64,000 nucleotides of DNA from Eubacterium uniforme (GCF_900167115.1 NZ_FUXZ01000008.1:1-64000); one strand, 5' to 3'; shown: positions 15,722 through 26,538, counted from the stretch's first letter. Numbers and translations are program-made. Notes: a model not told the origin generated them from the letters alone.

Positions 15722-18157
15722 ATGAAATTCGGATTTTTCGATGATAATAATCGTGAATATGTAATTACAACACCAAAAACTCCACTTCCATGGATCAATT
15801 ATCTTGGATGTAATGATTTCTTTACATTATATTCTAATACATGTGGTGGTTATACATTTTATAAGGATGCAAAACTTCTTAGATTAACAAGATATCGTTA
15901 TAATAATGTTCCTACTGATAACGGCGGAAAGTATTTCTATATAAAAGATGGAGATACAGTTTGGAATCCTGGTTGGCAGCCTGTTAAAACTGAGCTCGAC
16001 AATTATGAATGTCGTCACGGTATGGGTTATACAACTATTACTTCTAATAAGGGAGACATTAAAGCAACTACACTCGCATTTGTTCCACTTAACGACACAT
16101 GCGAACTTACAAAAGTTACTTTAACTAATACAGGTAGTGCTGATAAAGAAGTTAAACTTTTCTCATTCGTTGAATGGTGTTTATTCAACGCTGATGATGA
16201 TTCAAGAAACTTCCAGAGAAACTTATCTACTGGTGAAGTTGAAGTTGTCGGTTCTACTATTTATCATAAGACAGAATACAGAGAACGTCGTAATCATTAC
16301 GCTTACTTCTCTGTTAATACTGAAGTTGATGGCTTTGATACAAATAGAGATGCATTCCTTGGTGCATACAGAGGATTTGATGATCCTGTTGTAGTTGAAG
16401 AAGGAAAAGCTACTAACTCTATTACAAGTGGTTGGAGCCCAATCGGAAGTCATCAGATTAATGTTTCACTTAAAGCTGGTGAATCAAAGACTTTCGTATT
16501 TATTTTAGGTTACGCTGAAGTTGATAGAGATAAGAAGTGGGAAGCTCCTAATGTTATTAACAAGGAACCTGCTCTTGCTCTTATTAATAAGTATAAAGAT
16601 GAAGCAGCTGTTGATAAGGCATTTGCTGAACTTAAAGATTACTGGACAAATCTTTTCAAAGCTTACCAGGTTAAGAGTAGCGATGAAAAGCTTGACCGTA
16701 TGGTTAACATTTGGAACCAGTATCAGTGTATGATTACATTTAATATGTCACGTTCTGCTTCATATTATGAATCAGGTATCGGACGTGGTATGGGATTCAG
16801 AGATTCTTGTCAGGATCTTTTAGGTTTCGTTCATTTAATTCCTGAACGTGCTAGAGAGAGAATCCTTGATATCGCTGCTACTCAGTTCCCTGATGGTAGT
16901 GCATATCATCAGTATCAGCCACTTACAAAGAAGGGTAATGCTGATATCGGTTCTGGTTTCAACGACGATCCACTTTGGTTAGTAGCATGTACATCTGCTT
17001 ACATCCGCGAAACTGGTGATGTTTCTATTTTAGATGAGATGGTTCCATTTAATAATGATGAATCACTCGCAAGACCACTTCTTGAACATTTAAAGAGATC
17101 TTTCGATTTCATAACAAATGCTCGTGGTCCTCATAATCTTCCACTTATCGGAAGAGCTGACTGGAACGATTGTCTTAACCTTAACTGCTTCTCAGAGCAT
17201 CCAGGTGAATCATTCCAGACATTTGGTCCTAGTGAAGGTCCAGTTGCTGAATCTGTATTCATCGCTGGTATGTATGTTAAATACGGTAGAGAGTATGCAG
17301 ATCTCAACGAATTAGTTGTAAATAATGATGAAGCTTCCAGAGCAAGAAAGCTTGCTGACGAAATGGTTGATATCGTTCTCGATGCAGGTTGGGACGGCGA
17401 ATGGTTCGTTCGTGCTTATGATGCTAATAGTAATAAAGTTGGTTCTAAGGAATGTGAAGAAGGTCAGATCTACATTGAGCCACAGGGATTCTGTGTTCTT
17501 GCTGGTATCGGTGTTGAAGGTGGTCAGGCTAAACAGGCTTTAGATTCAGTTAAAGAAAAACTCGATACTAAGTACGGTGTAATGATTTTACAGCCTGCTT
17601 ATACAAAGTATCATGTAGAACTTGGTGAAGTAAGTTCTTACCCACCAGGATATAAAGAAAATGCAGGTATCTTCTGCCACAACAACCCTTGGGTTTCAAT
17701 CGCTGAAACAGTTATCGGTCGTGGTGATAGAGCTTTCGAAATCTATAGAAAGACATGTCCTGCATATGTTGAAGAAATCAGTGAAATCCACAGAACTGAG
17801 CCATATGTTTACTCACAGATGGTTGCAGGTGCTGATGCACCAAGACATGGTGAAGCTAAGAATAGCTGGCTTACAGGTACTGCTGCTTGGACATTCGTTA
17901 ATGTTTCACAGCATATCTTAGGTGTTTACCCAACTCATAAAGGTCTTCAGGTTAATCCTTGTGTACCTAAGGGATTTGGTGATTTCACACTTACAAGAAA
18001 ATACAGAAATACTACATATAATATAGAAGTTGTAAACCCTGACAATGTTGAAAAGGGTGTTAAGGAAATGTATGTAAACGGAAACCTTGTTTCTGGTAAC
18101 ATAATCCCTTATGATGCATCACAAACTGAAGCATCTGTTAAAATTGTAATGGGATAA
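15722..18157 (+). CDS. cbp: Cellobiose phosphorylase (GH94)
   Basis: An 811-residue cytoplasmic enzyme that splits cellobiose with phosphate into glucose 1-phosphate and glucose, saving ATP. It begins [18 protein letters not shown] and carries [38 protein letters not shown], the catalytic acid region [14 protein letters not shown] and [14 protein letters not shown]. This is collinear with known cellobiose phosphorylases and matches their usual length of about 811. An ATG 9 bases earlier is only 1 base from the SD and was rejected. It is divergent from lacI and the importer operon, which should supply cellobiose. Confidence 0.97.
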   Translation: MKFGFFDDNNREYVITTPKTPLPWINYLGCNDFFTLYSNTCGGYTFYKDAKLLRLTRYRYNNVPTDNGGKYFYIKDGDTVWNPGWQPVKTELDNYECRHGMGYTTITSNKGDIKATTLAFVPLNDTCELTKVTLTNTGSADKEVKLFSFVEWCLFNADDDSRNFQRNLSTGEVEVVGSTIYHKTEYRERRNHYAYFSVNTEVDGFDTNRDAFLGAYRGFDDPVVVEEGKATNSITSGWSPIGSHQINVSLKAGESKTFVFILGYAEVDRDKKWEAPNVINKEPALALINKYKDEAAVDKAFAELKDYWTNLFKAYQVKSSDEKLDRMVNIWNQYQCMITFNMSRSASYYESGIGRGMGFRDSCQDLLGFVHLIPERARERILDIAATQFPDGSAYHQYQPLTKKGNADIGSGFNDDPLWLVACTSAYIRETGDVSILDEMVPFNNDESLARPLLEHLKRSFDFITNARGPHNLPLIGRADWNDCLNLNCFSEHPGESFQTFGPSEGPVAESVFIAGMYVKYGREYADLNELVVNNDEASRARKLADEMVDIVLDAGWDGEWFVRAYDANSNKVGSKECEEGQIYIEPQGFCVLAGIGVEGGQAKQALDSVKEKLDTKYGVMILQPAYTKYHVELGEVSSYPPGYKENAGIFCHNNPWVSIAETVIGRGDRAFEIYRKTCPAYVEEISEIHRTEPYVYSQMVAGADAPRHGEAKNSWLTGTAAWTFVNVSQHILGVYPTHKGLQVNPCVPKGFGDFTLTRKYRNTTYNIEVVNPDNVEKGVKEMYVNGNLVSGNIIPYDASQTEASVKIVMG

Positions 18158-18268
18158 ATTTTCTTAAAATAATGATTGCAATTTCTTGTAAATCCTATAT
18201 AATATATCATTAGGATATATTACTTGAGATTATTACTTTTGGATAAAAGTTTTTTCTCATAGACTTCT

Positions 18269-18330
18269 GCACCAGGGTGCGTGACGCCAGAGCGTCACCC
18301 CCGCGGTGCGCTAACTAAGTTTTTTCTTTT
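18269..18330 (+). terminator. GC-rich terminator after cellobiose phosphorylase
   Basis: Nested stems: GTGACGC (18281-18287) with GCGTCAC (18292-18298), and GCACC (18269-18273) with GGTGC (18305-18309). Runs of T follow from 18319. Confidence 0.65.
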
Positions 18331-18364
18331 TTTCTTTTTTCTTTTTTTGTTTTATAAATATTTT

Positions 18365-18409
18365 AAAAAACACCGGTGCGTACAGCAATGTACGTCACTG
18401 GTGTTTTTT
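18365..18409. terminator. Bidirectional terminator between convergent genes
   Basis: A long stem with arms 18365-18384 (AAAAAACACCGGTGCGTACA) and 18389-18409, one bulge, loop GCAA, flanked by A and T runs. It can terminate both the phosphorylase transcript and the convergent transglutaminase-like gene. Confidence 0.85.
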
Positions 18410-18439
18410 GTTATTTATATATAAAACCTTCCCTATAAG

Positions 18440-20329
18440 CTATTTTTCTATGATTGGTGTTCCATTTGATCTCTGCATTAATGCAACTAAATCTACAGTA
18501 CTTATTCTTCCATCAAAGTTTATATCAAGTCCTTTAGAATCAATTAATAATTTGGCTCTATTAGCTGTTTCATCATATTCTACTAATTTATATTTTGGTT
18601 TTCCGCCACCAACTCCATTAAGAGCATCTGCTTCTTTTTTACTAGCCGATATATAACCATCCGTTGAATTCATTATTCTTTCTTTTAAATAATCATCCTG
18701 TAAAATAAATGCTTTATACTTGTTCACTTCATCATCATTATCATATTTATCATAACAATAATAATCCATGTTAATATCACCATTTACCTCTTTACATTCT
18801 GGTACTTGTAACATAGTTTTTTCATTTTGGAATGGATGTGAAGCCATTCTCCATTCATTAACCCAATCTTCGTAACCATATAGTTCATAACTTTCAAAAT
18901 GTGGGAATATATGATTTCTATTATTATATGCTTTTGTATTTCCATCTTCATCTTCTATTATTACAAGACTAAAGAAAAGATTTCCTTTTTCAATGGACTC
19001 ATTAGAGAACAAGAAGAATGCATAAAAATTATTTGCTCGGTCAGTTGTAGTATCTATGTAATACCATTTTCCACCAATTTTTACTGCATCCCATGCATGA
19101 TTCCCGTCATATCCATACTTATAATTTCCTTTAGGGTATGACTTCCCCGGATTTTCTTTCACTAACTTTTCTTTTTCACTACTACTTATTTCTTCTACCT
19201 CTTGCGAAGCAACAACCTCTGCTTCAACACCTGCACATTCTAACAAAAAAGCATACATCTCTGCATCAAATTGACATTTTGTAATTGTATGACAATTAAA
19301 CACCGAATCAAAAGAAGTGTTCACACTTTTATCATATACATAATTATTTACAATATAATCATGTAGTTTTAATGCTATATCATATTCTTCTGAAGCTTCT
19401 AAGCTTCCCTTTACCTTTTCACTGTTTTTACCGTAATACTTAATTCCTAAATCATTTAATAAATATTCCGCTTTTTTGTATGAATAATTTATACCAAATG
19501 GAGTACCTTCAAATATTGCATAATTATCCTTTATAATATCTGGACAAGTATCATCAGCCGATTTACATTTTACTTTTCTACCATCTATATATACATTTTC
19601 TATATACCGATTACAGTAATTCCAAAAAGAACTCTGCTGTAATATAATATTATAGTTCTGTATATTGCTTGAAAGCATTAAATCTGTTACATTTTCATCA
19701 AATATTATTGCAGATCCACAAACCTTTTTAACATTCGCCAACTTTGCTTTAGTTAAATATAATGTATCACTTCCCTTTTTTACTCCCGCCTTAACAAGCC
19801 ATTCTCCAAAAACGATTATTTCTGGACAATTATCAGAATAAAAACAACAAGATCCAATACTAGTTATTTTCTTTGAATTACAACTTACAGAATTAACTTT
19901 TGCTTCATAACAAAAATAACCTTCCAATTTCTCTAAATTGTTTGAAATTTGTAAAACATCCATTTCTGCTAGTCCAAATACTAATCCCCCTATTGTCGTT
20001 ACTGAATTTGGTACATAAACCTTTGAAAATTTCTGGCCGTATCCAAAATAATCTTCCAAAGTCGTAACTTTATAAACACTACCATTAATGTTTACGCTTG
20101 ATGGAATACCTAATTCCCCGCACTGATCCAACACACGAACTAAACCTATTTCTGAGTTTCCCTTATTCTTATACTGGTATCTTCTTCCATTATATGTAAA
20201 CTCTCCATCGTGGTCCTCTTCTGCCACTACACTAACAATATCATCAACTTTTGTTGTTGGTACCATTACTGTTAGTGCTAACGCAGCACACAGTATGCCT
20301 GCACATACCTTCTTCATTTTCTTTTTCAT
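18440..20329 (-). CDS. Secreted LRR / transglutaminase-like / dockerin protein, copy A
   Basis: A 629-residue secreted protein with a signal peptide (VCAGILCAALALTVMVPT, about 8-25). BspA-type LRR_5 repeats follow (about 60-200, for example YVPNSVTTIGGLVFG). A transglutaminase-like core (about 330-430) keeps a plausible triad: Cys in TKCQFDAEMYAF, His in GNHAWDAV and Asp in WYYIDTTTD. The C-terminus carries dockerin-like calcium loops: a degenerate one (GDINMDYYC) and a good one (DINFDGRISTVDLVALMQ). It may be anchored to a cohesin-bearing scaffold at the surface; the enzymatic role (crosslinking or proteolysis) is unknown. It is the paralog of the next gene upstream, 150 bases away. The start follows GGAGG by 7 bases. 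Confidence 0.8.
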   Translation of the reverse strand: MKKKMKKVCAGILCAALALTVMVPTTKVDDIVSVVAEEDHDGEFTYNGRRYQYKNKGNSEIGLVRVLDQCGELGIPSSVNINGSVYKVTTLEDYFGYGQKFSKVYVPNSVTTIGGLVFGLAEMDVLQISNNLEKLEGYFCYEAKVNSVSCNSKKITSIGSCCFYSDNCPEIIVFGEWLVKAGVKKGSDTLYLTKAKLANVKKVCGSAIIFDENVTDLMLSSNIQNYNIILQQSSFWNYCNRYIENVYIDGRKVKCKSADDTCPDIIKDNYAIFEGTPFGINYSYKKAEYLLNDLGIKYYGKNSEKVKGSLEASEEYDIALKLHDYIVNNYVYDKSVNTSFDSVFNCHTITKCQFDAEMYAFLLECAGVEAEVVASQEVEEISSSEKEKLVKENPGKSYPKGNYKYGYDGNHAWDAVKIGGKWYYIDTTTDRANNFYAFFLFSNESIEKGNLFFSLVIIEDEDGNTKAYNNRNHIFPHFESYELYGYEDWVNEWRMASHPFQNEKTMLQVPECKEVNGDINMDYYCYDKYDNDDEVNKYKAFILQDDYLKERIMNSTDGYISASKKEADALNGVGGGKPKYKLVEYDETANRAKLLIDSKGLDINFDGRISTVDLVALMQRSNGTPIIEK

Positions 20330-20480
20330 TTTTCATCCTCCAATATCTTAATCTACAAAACCCTTATAATAAAAACAAAACAATATTTCTTCCCCTCTAA
20401 ATATTTCATGTTTTAATAATAGAGAACTAGATAAACATAAACTTAAGTTATATCTATCTAGCCCTCAATTGTCCTATATA

Positions 20481-22265
20481 TTATTTTTTTAATGGATCTC
20501 CCAATCTCTGAGCAATACAAACCAAGTCACAAATATCAACTGCGCCATCAAAATTCACATCACATGCTGATGGATCAAATAATAATTTAATCTTGCCATT
20601 TTCTTTCTTAGCTAATGTTATTGTCTTATTACCACTTGTAGATGAATTAATTGTCTTAAATTCACTATCTGTTAAAGAAACATATCCATCTTTTGATTGT
20701 AAGCACTTATTTCTTATTGTGCTTCCCACGCAAAGGAATGCACCAAGCATTTCATCATCTCCGCCTCTACAATAATAATCTTTATTTATATCTCCATGAA
20801 TCTTACTACAATTTGGTTTCTTAAGTGCGTTACTACGATTTTGGAATGTAATAGTTAATTTATTCCACTTATCATTTGAATAATTTGAATATATAGGAAA
20901 TTCATCTATATGTCCGCCTCCCCACATATCTGTACCATAATCAGTTGTGTCATTAGAGAATAAGAACAAGCAATACATATGATTTGTCCTATCATTCGTT
21001 GTATCTATGTAGTATAACTTACCACCGATTTTAACAACATTCCATCTATGATTTCCCCATTTTCCATACTTATATTTTCCATCTGGGGTAACTTTACTTG
21101 GATCTTTTTTTAATAACTCTTCCTTTTCTTTCGCACTAATAGGAATTAATTCCTGTGAGTCAACAGTTTCCGCATCAACACCTGCGCACTCTACTAAATA
21201 TGCATACATCATAGCATCAAAAGCACATTTTGTAACTGTATGACAATTAAACACTTTACCAAATGAACCATTTGCTGAAGTATCATATGTATAATTTTTT
21301 ACAATATAATCATGCACTTTCTTACAAACATTATATTCTACCTTTGGAGACAAACTACCAAGATACTTATAATTCGGACCATAATATGTAAGTCCTAAGC
21401 TTTCTAATACATATTTTGCTTTCTGCTTTGTATATTCAGCATTAAAATATCCCCAATCAAAGAAATCATAGTTATCCTTTATAATCTTAGGAACTGTTTC
21501 ATTTGCGCCTGTACATTTTACAAGTTTTCCATTCAAATAAACATTTTTAATATTGTGCTGACAACCATTCCAATAATAATTTGTCTTAAGTAAAGCATTA
21601 TTATTTCCGATTTTTAAATCAGTAACATGTTCATCAAAATTAAAAACGTAATTAACTGCCTTTGTTACTCCCGATAACTTACTTGATGTCAAATCAATAG
21701 TTTTTACATCGCTTGGAACATTATATCTAACAAGCCAATCTCCTAACACTGCGATATCAGGACTTTTTGCATCACAGAAAATATATCCGCCTACTTCTTT
21801 AAGCTTTTTAGAAGCACAACTTATCTGCTTTATATCTGCTCCCCAAAAAACCCACTCTCCAATTTTTTCCAAGTTATCAGAAAGTTTTAATTTGTTAATA
21901 ACGCAAAAAGCAAATGCACTATATGAAACCTCGGTTACTGTACTAGGTAACGAAATAGCAGTATATGTCTGATAATCAGCAAATGGGCCATCAATCCTTG
22001 TTACTGTTTTTTTCTTTCCTCCAATAGTTACAGTTGATGGAACTGTAACTTCTCCACCTTGCTCCTTAATTCTAACAATTGAAATTTTTGACGAATCAAT
22101 ATTTTTATATTGATACGTTTTTTTCTGATAAGTAAACTCACCATCATGATCATCTTCAGCAGTAACATTAATCATATCCTGCTTACTTGTTGATGGTACC
22201 TTAACGCCTACCACCATAGTTGCACAAAGTATACACGCGCATACTTTCTTCCATACATTTCTCAT
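20481..22265 (-). CDS. Secreted LRR / transglutaminase-like / dockerin protein, copy B
   Basis: A 594-residue paralog of the gene just downstream. The start at 22265 has GGAGG upstream; the frame extends further up without an SD. The order is signal peptide, LRR_5-like repeats (SLPSTVTEVSYSAFAF), a transglutaminase-like core (TKCAFDAMMYAYLVECAGV, GNHRWNVV, YYIDTTND), then dockerin-like loops: one interrupted (GDINKDYYC) and one good (DVNFDGAVDICDLVCIAQRL). The N-terminal DHDGEFTYxxxxYQYKN motif is shared with copy A. Its own promoter (22581-22553) gives a long leader of about 280 bases with two hairpins. Tandem duplication with divergence is evident. Confidence 0.8.
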   Translation of the reverse strand: MRNVWKKVCACILCATMVVGVKVPSTSKQDMINVTAEDDHDGEFTYQKKTYQYKNIDSSKISIVRIKEQGGEVTVPSTVTIGGKKKTVTRIDGPFADYQTYTAISLPSTVTEVSYSAFAFCVINKLKLSDNLEKIGEWVFWGADIKQISCASKKLKEVGGYIFCDAKSPDIAVLGDWLVRYNVPSDVKTIDLTSSKLSGVTKAVNYVFNFDEHVTDLKIGNNNALLKTNYYWNGCQHNIKNVYLNGKLVKCTGANETVPKIIKDNYDFFDWGYFNAEYTKQKAKYVLESLGLTYYGPNYKYLGSLSPKVEYNVCKKVHDYIVKNYTYDTSANGSFGKVFNCHTVTKCAFDAMMYAYLVECAGVDAETVDSQELIPISAKEKEELLKKDPSKVTPDGKYKYGKWGNHRWNVVKIGGKLYYIDTTNDRTNHMYCLFLFSNDTTDYGTDMWGGGHIDEFPIYSNYSNDKWNKLTITFQNRSNALKKPNCSKIHGDINKDYYCRGGDDEMLGAFLCVGSTIRNKCLQSKDGYVSLTDSEFKTINSSTSGNKTITLAKKENGKIKLLFDPSACDVNFDGAVDICDLVCIAQRLGDPLKK

Positions 22266-22379
22266 TTTTTGTTTCCTCCAATATAATTTCTTACCCCTGA
22301 CTAACAGGAGAGCTTTCCCAATTCTCTCTGTTTTAAACTGAAAGTTATAATCCCTCAATTATAAATTCACACATTTATA

Positions 22380-22530
22380 AAAGCAAAAAACTAAGAACCC
22401 TTTCCCGCGCAAGTCCCTAGTTCCCTGTATTATCCTTATATATATTTAATTATTTATCTTCCCTTTATTCCGTACAAATAAAAAAAGCAAAACACATACA
22501 GTTTTCCTAAATTAATCTGTATGTACTTTA
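22380..22530 (-). promoter_or_regulatory. Structured leader of the copy-B transglutaminase gene
   Basis: On the minus strand an 8-bp stem ACATACAG / CTGTATGT (22520-22493) is followed by GTTTTGCTTTTTTT. A second weak stem AACTA / TAGTT (22424-22390) is followed by TTTTTTGC. Both look like terminators placed before the coding sequence, suggesting attenuation. No known riboswitch consensus was recognised. Confidence 0.4.
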
Positions 22531-22552
22531 CTCTTTTTCTCACTCGATTTCC

Positions 22553-22581
22553 ATTATATTAAATCAATTATACAAAGTCAA
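22553..22581 (-). promoter_or_regulatory. Promoter of the copy-B transglutaminase gene
   Basis: TTGACT (22581-22576), a 17-base spacer, TATAAT (22558-22553) on the minus strand. The dyad TTAACTATCGTTAAC lies just upstream at 22590-22604 and could be an operator. Confidence 0.8.
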
Positions 22582-22619
22582 GCAAAATTTTAACTATCGT
22601 TAACCATTTTTGCCAATAT

Positions 22620-22657
22620 AGTTAAAATAAGGGAAACTCTTATCACGAGTTTCCCTT
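22620..22657 (-). terminator. Terminator of the 1278-residue adhesin gene
   Basis: Perfect 11-bp stem AAGGGAAACTC (22629-22639) with its complement at 22647-22657, 7-base loop, then ATTTTAAC on the minus strand. It lies 10 bases after the stop. Confidence 0.8.
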
Positions 22658-22666
22658 GTAAATCCT

Positions 22667-25600
22667 TTATTTTACTACGTATTTATTAGTTTTAGCTTTC
22701 TTTAAAAGTTTCTTATACTTCTTCTTAAGTTTCTTTGGAACCTTAATAACAAGTTTCTTTCCACCTTTTCTAAAGAATGCCTTCTTACCAATCTTACTAA
22801 TTACATTTGACTTAATAACAACTTTCTTAAGTTTCTTATTACCAACAAATGCATTTGCTCCAATTGTCTTTACATTCTTACCAATAGTTACCTTTGTAAC
22901 TTTCTTGTTCTTAAATGCCTTATTACCAATTGATGTAACGTTATATGTTACGCCATCAATCTTAACAACTGCTGCAACATTAACTTTTTTAACAGTCTTT
23001 TTCTTGTAGCCAACTACGCTTACTTCACCAATAACCTTACCGTCCTTAGTGCCAACCTTTGTTACCTTATAAATGTAATTCTTAAGTGTAAGCTTTGTAC
23101 CAACTGCTGGACCATAAGCAACTTCGCTCTTAGCTTCGTCCTTCTTAGCAGGTTTAGTAGCTTCGTTTTTCTTATCGTCTGTCTTCTGTTCTTCTTTAAC
23201 GTCCTTAGCTTCTTCCTTTGCAACAGTTACAGTTGCTTTATAACTAATTGAACCGTCTTCATTAATCTTAGCATCATGTTCTAATGCTTCAGTAGAAAGG
23301 AGCCATTCGATTGTCTCTACATCGTTAGGTGTAAAGATCACTTCATATGTTCCTGTTTCAAGCTTTGTATCAGCACTATCAACAAATGCGAACACACCTT
23401 CATCAATCTTTGGAAGTTCAACATCAGCTATTGTAGCGTTAGCATTTGCTGAGAATTCATATACTAATGGAGCTACAACCGGAGTTTTCTCTGGTGTGCC
23501 TTTCTTTCTAATATCAATCTTTACATTGATTTCAAGTCTAGCATTATCTGCATCCCATTCGCCAGCTTCAATAAGTGACCAATCGTAATTATCAGCATCG
23601 TTTGGATAGAAGTAAAGTGTATAACCAGTTTCTTCATTGTATGCACTATCTAAAACTGCATCTAAATCTTCTTTCCAACTATATGAACCTAAATTCAACT
23701 GGTTAATTTTAACCTTACCTAATGTATCTCCTTCGTATCCGAAAGGCTTAGGTGTAACGAACTTTGGAGTACCCTTATTAATCTTTTCAAATTTAACAGT
23801 AACACTGGCTCTTGTTAAGTTCTTACCTGTAATTACAACCTTTGCATCAAAACCATCTAAATAAGCTTTTTCAGGTGTACCTACAATCTTACCGTCAACA
23901 ATTTTTAATCCTTCTGGAAGTGGATTTGAATTACTTTGTGCATACTTAACTGTTCCAGTCTGACCGTCATCATTAATTTTAATCTGAGTCAAATCATAAA
24001 CTGTTCCTGCATTAACACCAACTGTTAATGGAGCAACGTTAATTTCTGTAGTATCAAGAGTAATCTGCTTACCTTCAGCAGGCTTAACATTTATTGCAAT
24101 TTCTGATTTATTTGCTGGCATTGTAGCCTTAAAACTGTTATCTCCTGTTGCAGCAAATGTATCCTCACTACCAACAAATGCTACTGATTCAACATCAGCA
24201 AATGTATATCCTTCAGCCATTTTAGTAACTTCTACATTAATGTCCTTACCATATTCAGCATATATGTTTTTATCACCTTCAATGCCTTTTCCTTCAGCAT
24301 CCATTGTTGCTTCTGCAACCATTCCTGGATATGTAAGTGTTACCGGGAAGAAGATGTGATTTCTTGTGCTTGTAAGAAGTTTTTGATCTGATAATTCAAA
24401 GTTTACTTTCTTAGCACAATAAATTGTTCCTACTTGCTCTCCTTCACCCTTCTGTTCACAATTACCATAATTATATATAGCACCTAAATTATAAATATTT
24501 GATTTAAATTTAAAAGTAGCGCCCTCTCTATTAATAAGATAACCTTCACTCATAATTGATAATCCATTATTATTACCATTTGAATTTAATAAATCAAATT
24601 CTCCGTAGTTATCAAATATAGATGTGCCTCCTAAAGAAATGCCAGATGTTCCATAAATTTCACCATAATTAATAATCTTTCCTAGCTTTTCTCCACCATT
24701 CCAATAAGTAACCTCAAGGCCATACTTATCACTTGATTCCATTCCTAGGTTGATTTCACCTTTATTAACAAGTGAAAGTCCATTCATAGAACTTCTTCCA
24801 CCAAAACCTAAATAAGCATACTTATTATTTTCAATTATGTCAGTTTCAGCGCCCTTATTATAAGATAATGAAGTTCTTCCATTAATAATCAAATCACCAT
24901 TATTAATTATCTTAGAACCTGATGCATTAAAGTCGTTACCTATACTAATTTTATTATTATTTACAAGTGTACCTTTTAATCTAAACTGCATATTTTCATC
25001 AACATTAACTATGCCGTTATTTGTTAAACCAGCATACTCAACACCAGCAAATGATCCCTCTAAATCTATACGACCATTATTTACAAAATTTCCTTCAGTA
25101 CCAATTGATCCAGTATCAATATCATTCTTTGTAATCTTAACTGTAACATCTTTATCTACGGTGATGTTAGCATTTGCTCCATAAACATGCATATTGGTTA
25201 TATCCATGTCTTTCTTAATCTCATAATCACCGAACAAGTAACAAGTTTTTCTTCCATATGGATCATTAAATCTAATAATACCACTCTTATTAATAGTACA
25301 ATTATAATTAGAAAGCATGTAATAATCATATGTGTTTCCATAATAAGTAGTTGCGTTAGATAAGTCTATATCGATATTATCAGCTGTTGATTTATACAAT
25401 GTAATATAACTCTCAGTCTTAAGATTTGCATTATCAGCTGCACGAACTATTACATTTCTTACTTTTGAACCATCTGATACAAGGCCCCAATGTTGTGGAT
25501 AACTTCTATTTGTAGAAGATACATTACCTTTCTTCCAGTTGACTTTTAAATCACCAGAAACAACAGATTTATTAGAAATCATATTTACGAAATTGTCTGA

Positions 25601-26503
25601 AATAGCATCACCTACGTATTCGCAATTTACGTCTCCTTCAACATTTGTATGGTTAACACCACAAAATCCACCATATGTACCAAATACATTCTCTCCTTCT
25701 TTGGCACCAATTTTAATATTTACATCACCTTTTACGCTACCATAATATGTTGCTTTAGCACGTGTACTATCATAGGATATACCAGAATTACCTGTAATAC
25801 ACTTATTACCTGTAATTTCAAAATTAACTTCTCCTACATTAGTACAACTATTAGCACCAACAACACCATTAAAATTATATCCAATCTCACCACCTGTAAC
25901 CTTACACTCAACTACAGGGGCTGTAATTCCATAAGCTGCAGTAACATCTTCCGTAATTTTACCACCACTGATATAAACACCAACTTTACCATTTAACGTC
26001 TTACCATAAGCATTTACACCATATAAATCTCTAATCTGGCCGCCTTCCATGTAAATAGTAACATCACCATCAGGTACATCAGTATTACTTGAATTCCCCC
26101 ATCCAGTAATATCAGTAGTAACTGGCAAATCAGCAGTCATTTCACCATCTGTTCCTTTAAACATAAATGGTCTGTTATTATCAGCAACACCATCATGATT
26201 TGCATCAAGGAAAACGTTTGCACAATCGCTACCTTCTGTTGTTGTTTTCTTAATAACAACTGAATTACCTTTTAAATTTAAAGAGTTGCCGTTAGCAGCA
26301 TATGTGAACATAGAATCAATATCGCTTTCATTAGCTAACACGTTAACCGAAGCATTTGCTGCAATACTTCCCTTTCCATTGTTCGAATCAAAGCTTTTCT
26401 TGCCATCTCTTACAACTGATGGATTAAACGCAGCAAATCCAAAAGCCGCACAAGTAACTAAGCCCGCTGCAATGAACGAACCACCTCTTAGTTTCTTATT
26501 CAT
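22667..26503 (-). CDS. Large secreted adhesin-like surface protein with basic LRR_5 C-terminus
   Basis: A 1278-residue secreted protein with a signal peptide at 1-25. A long beta-rich, Asn/Gly-rich region (about 100-700) has repeated forms such as GDVTIYMEGGQI, GKVGVYISGGKI and NNGIVNVDENM, suggesting a beta-solenoid or adhesin fold. It includes an EF-like segment DANHDGVADNNRPFMF near 100. Ig/Big-like domains follow (about 740-1070), then an acidic-basic linker (EEQKTDDKKNEATKPAKKDE). The last about 140 residues form one or two LRR_5 units (YNVTSIGNKAFKNKKVTKV, KTIGANAFVGNKKLKKV) and end extremely Lys-rich. That tail could bind wall polymers electrostatically; no LPXTG sorting signal is visible. 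The start follows GGAGGG. Confidence 0.75.
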   Translation of the reverse strand: MNKKLRGGSFIAAGLVTCAAFGFAAFNPSVVRDGKKSFDSNNGKGSIAANASVNVLANESDIDSMFTYAANGNSLNLKGNSVVIKKTTTEGSDCANVFLDANHDGVADNNRPFMFKGTDGEMTADLPVTTDITGWGNSSNTDVPDGDVTIYMEGGQIRDLYGVNAYGKTLNGKVGVYISGGKITEDVTAAYGITAPVVECKVTGGEIGYNFNGVVGANSCTNVGEVNFEITGNKCITGNSGISYDSTRAKATYYGSVKGDVNIKIGAKEGENVFGTYGGFCGVNHTNVEGDVNCEYVGDAISDNFVNMISNKSVVSGDLKVNWKKGNVSSTNRSYPQHWGLVSDGSKVRNVIVRAADNANLKTESYITLYKSTADNIDIDLSNATTYYGNTYDYYMLSNYNCTINKSGIIRFNDPYGRKTCYLFGDYEIKKDMDITNMHVYGANANITVDKDVTVKITKNDIDTGSIGTEGNFVNNGRIDLEGSFAGVEYAGLTNNGIVNVDENMQFRLKGTLVNNNKISIGNDFNASGSKIINNGDLIINGRTSLSYNKGAETDIIENNKYAYLGFGGRSSMNGLSLVNKGEINLGMESSDKYGLEVTYWNGGEKLGKIINYGEIYGTSGISLGGTSIFDNYGEFDLLNSNGNNNGLSIMSEGYLINREGATFKFKSNIYNLGAIYNYGNCEQKGEGEQVGTIYCAKKVNFELSDQKLLTSTRNHIFFPVTLTYPGMVAEATMDAEGKGIEGDKNIYAEYGKDINVEVTKMAEGYTFADVESVAFVGSEDTFAATGDNSFKATMPANKSEIAINVKPAEGKQITLDTTEINVAPLTVGVNAGTVYDLTQIKINDDGQTGTVKYAQSNSNPLPEGLKIVDGKIVGTPEKAYLDGFDAKVVITGKNLTRASVTVKFEKINKGTPKFVTPKPFGYEGDTLGKVKINQLNLGSYSWKEDLDAVLDSAYNEETGYTLYFYPNDADNYDWSLIEAGEWDADNARLEINVKIDIRKKGTPEKTPVVAPLVYEFSANANATIADVELPKIDEGVFAFVDSADTKLETGTYEVIFTPNDVETIEWLLSTEALEHDAKINEDGSISYKATVTVAKEEAKDVKEEQKTDDKKNEATKPAKKDEAKSEVAYGPAVGTKLTLKNYIYKVTKVGTKDGKVIGEVSVVGYKKKTVKKVNVAAVVKIDGVTYNVTSIGNKAFKNKKVTKVTIGKNVKTIGANAFVGNKKLKKVVIKSNVISKIGKKAFFRKGGKKLVIKVPKKLKKKYKKLLKKAKTNKYVVK

Positions 26504-26538
26504 TATTATACCCTCCTAGTATATTTCTTTTTTTTCTT

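Noticed and set aside
22266-22552. Cyclic-di-GMP riboswitch in the transglutaminase leader
   Set aside because: The GEMM core sequences (tetraloop-receptor and conserved purine tracts) are absent; only generic hairpins are seen.
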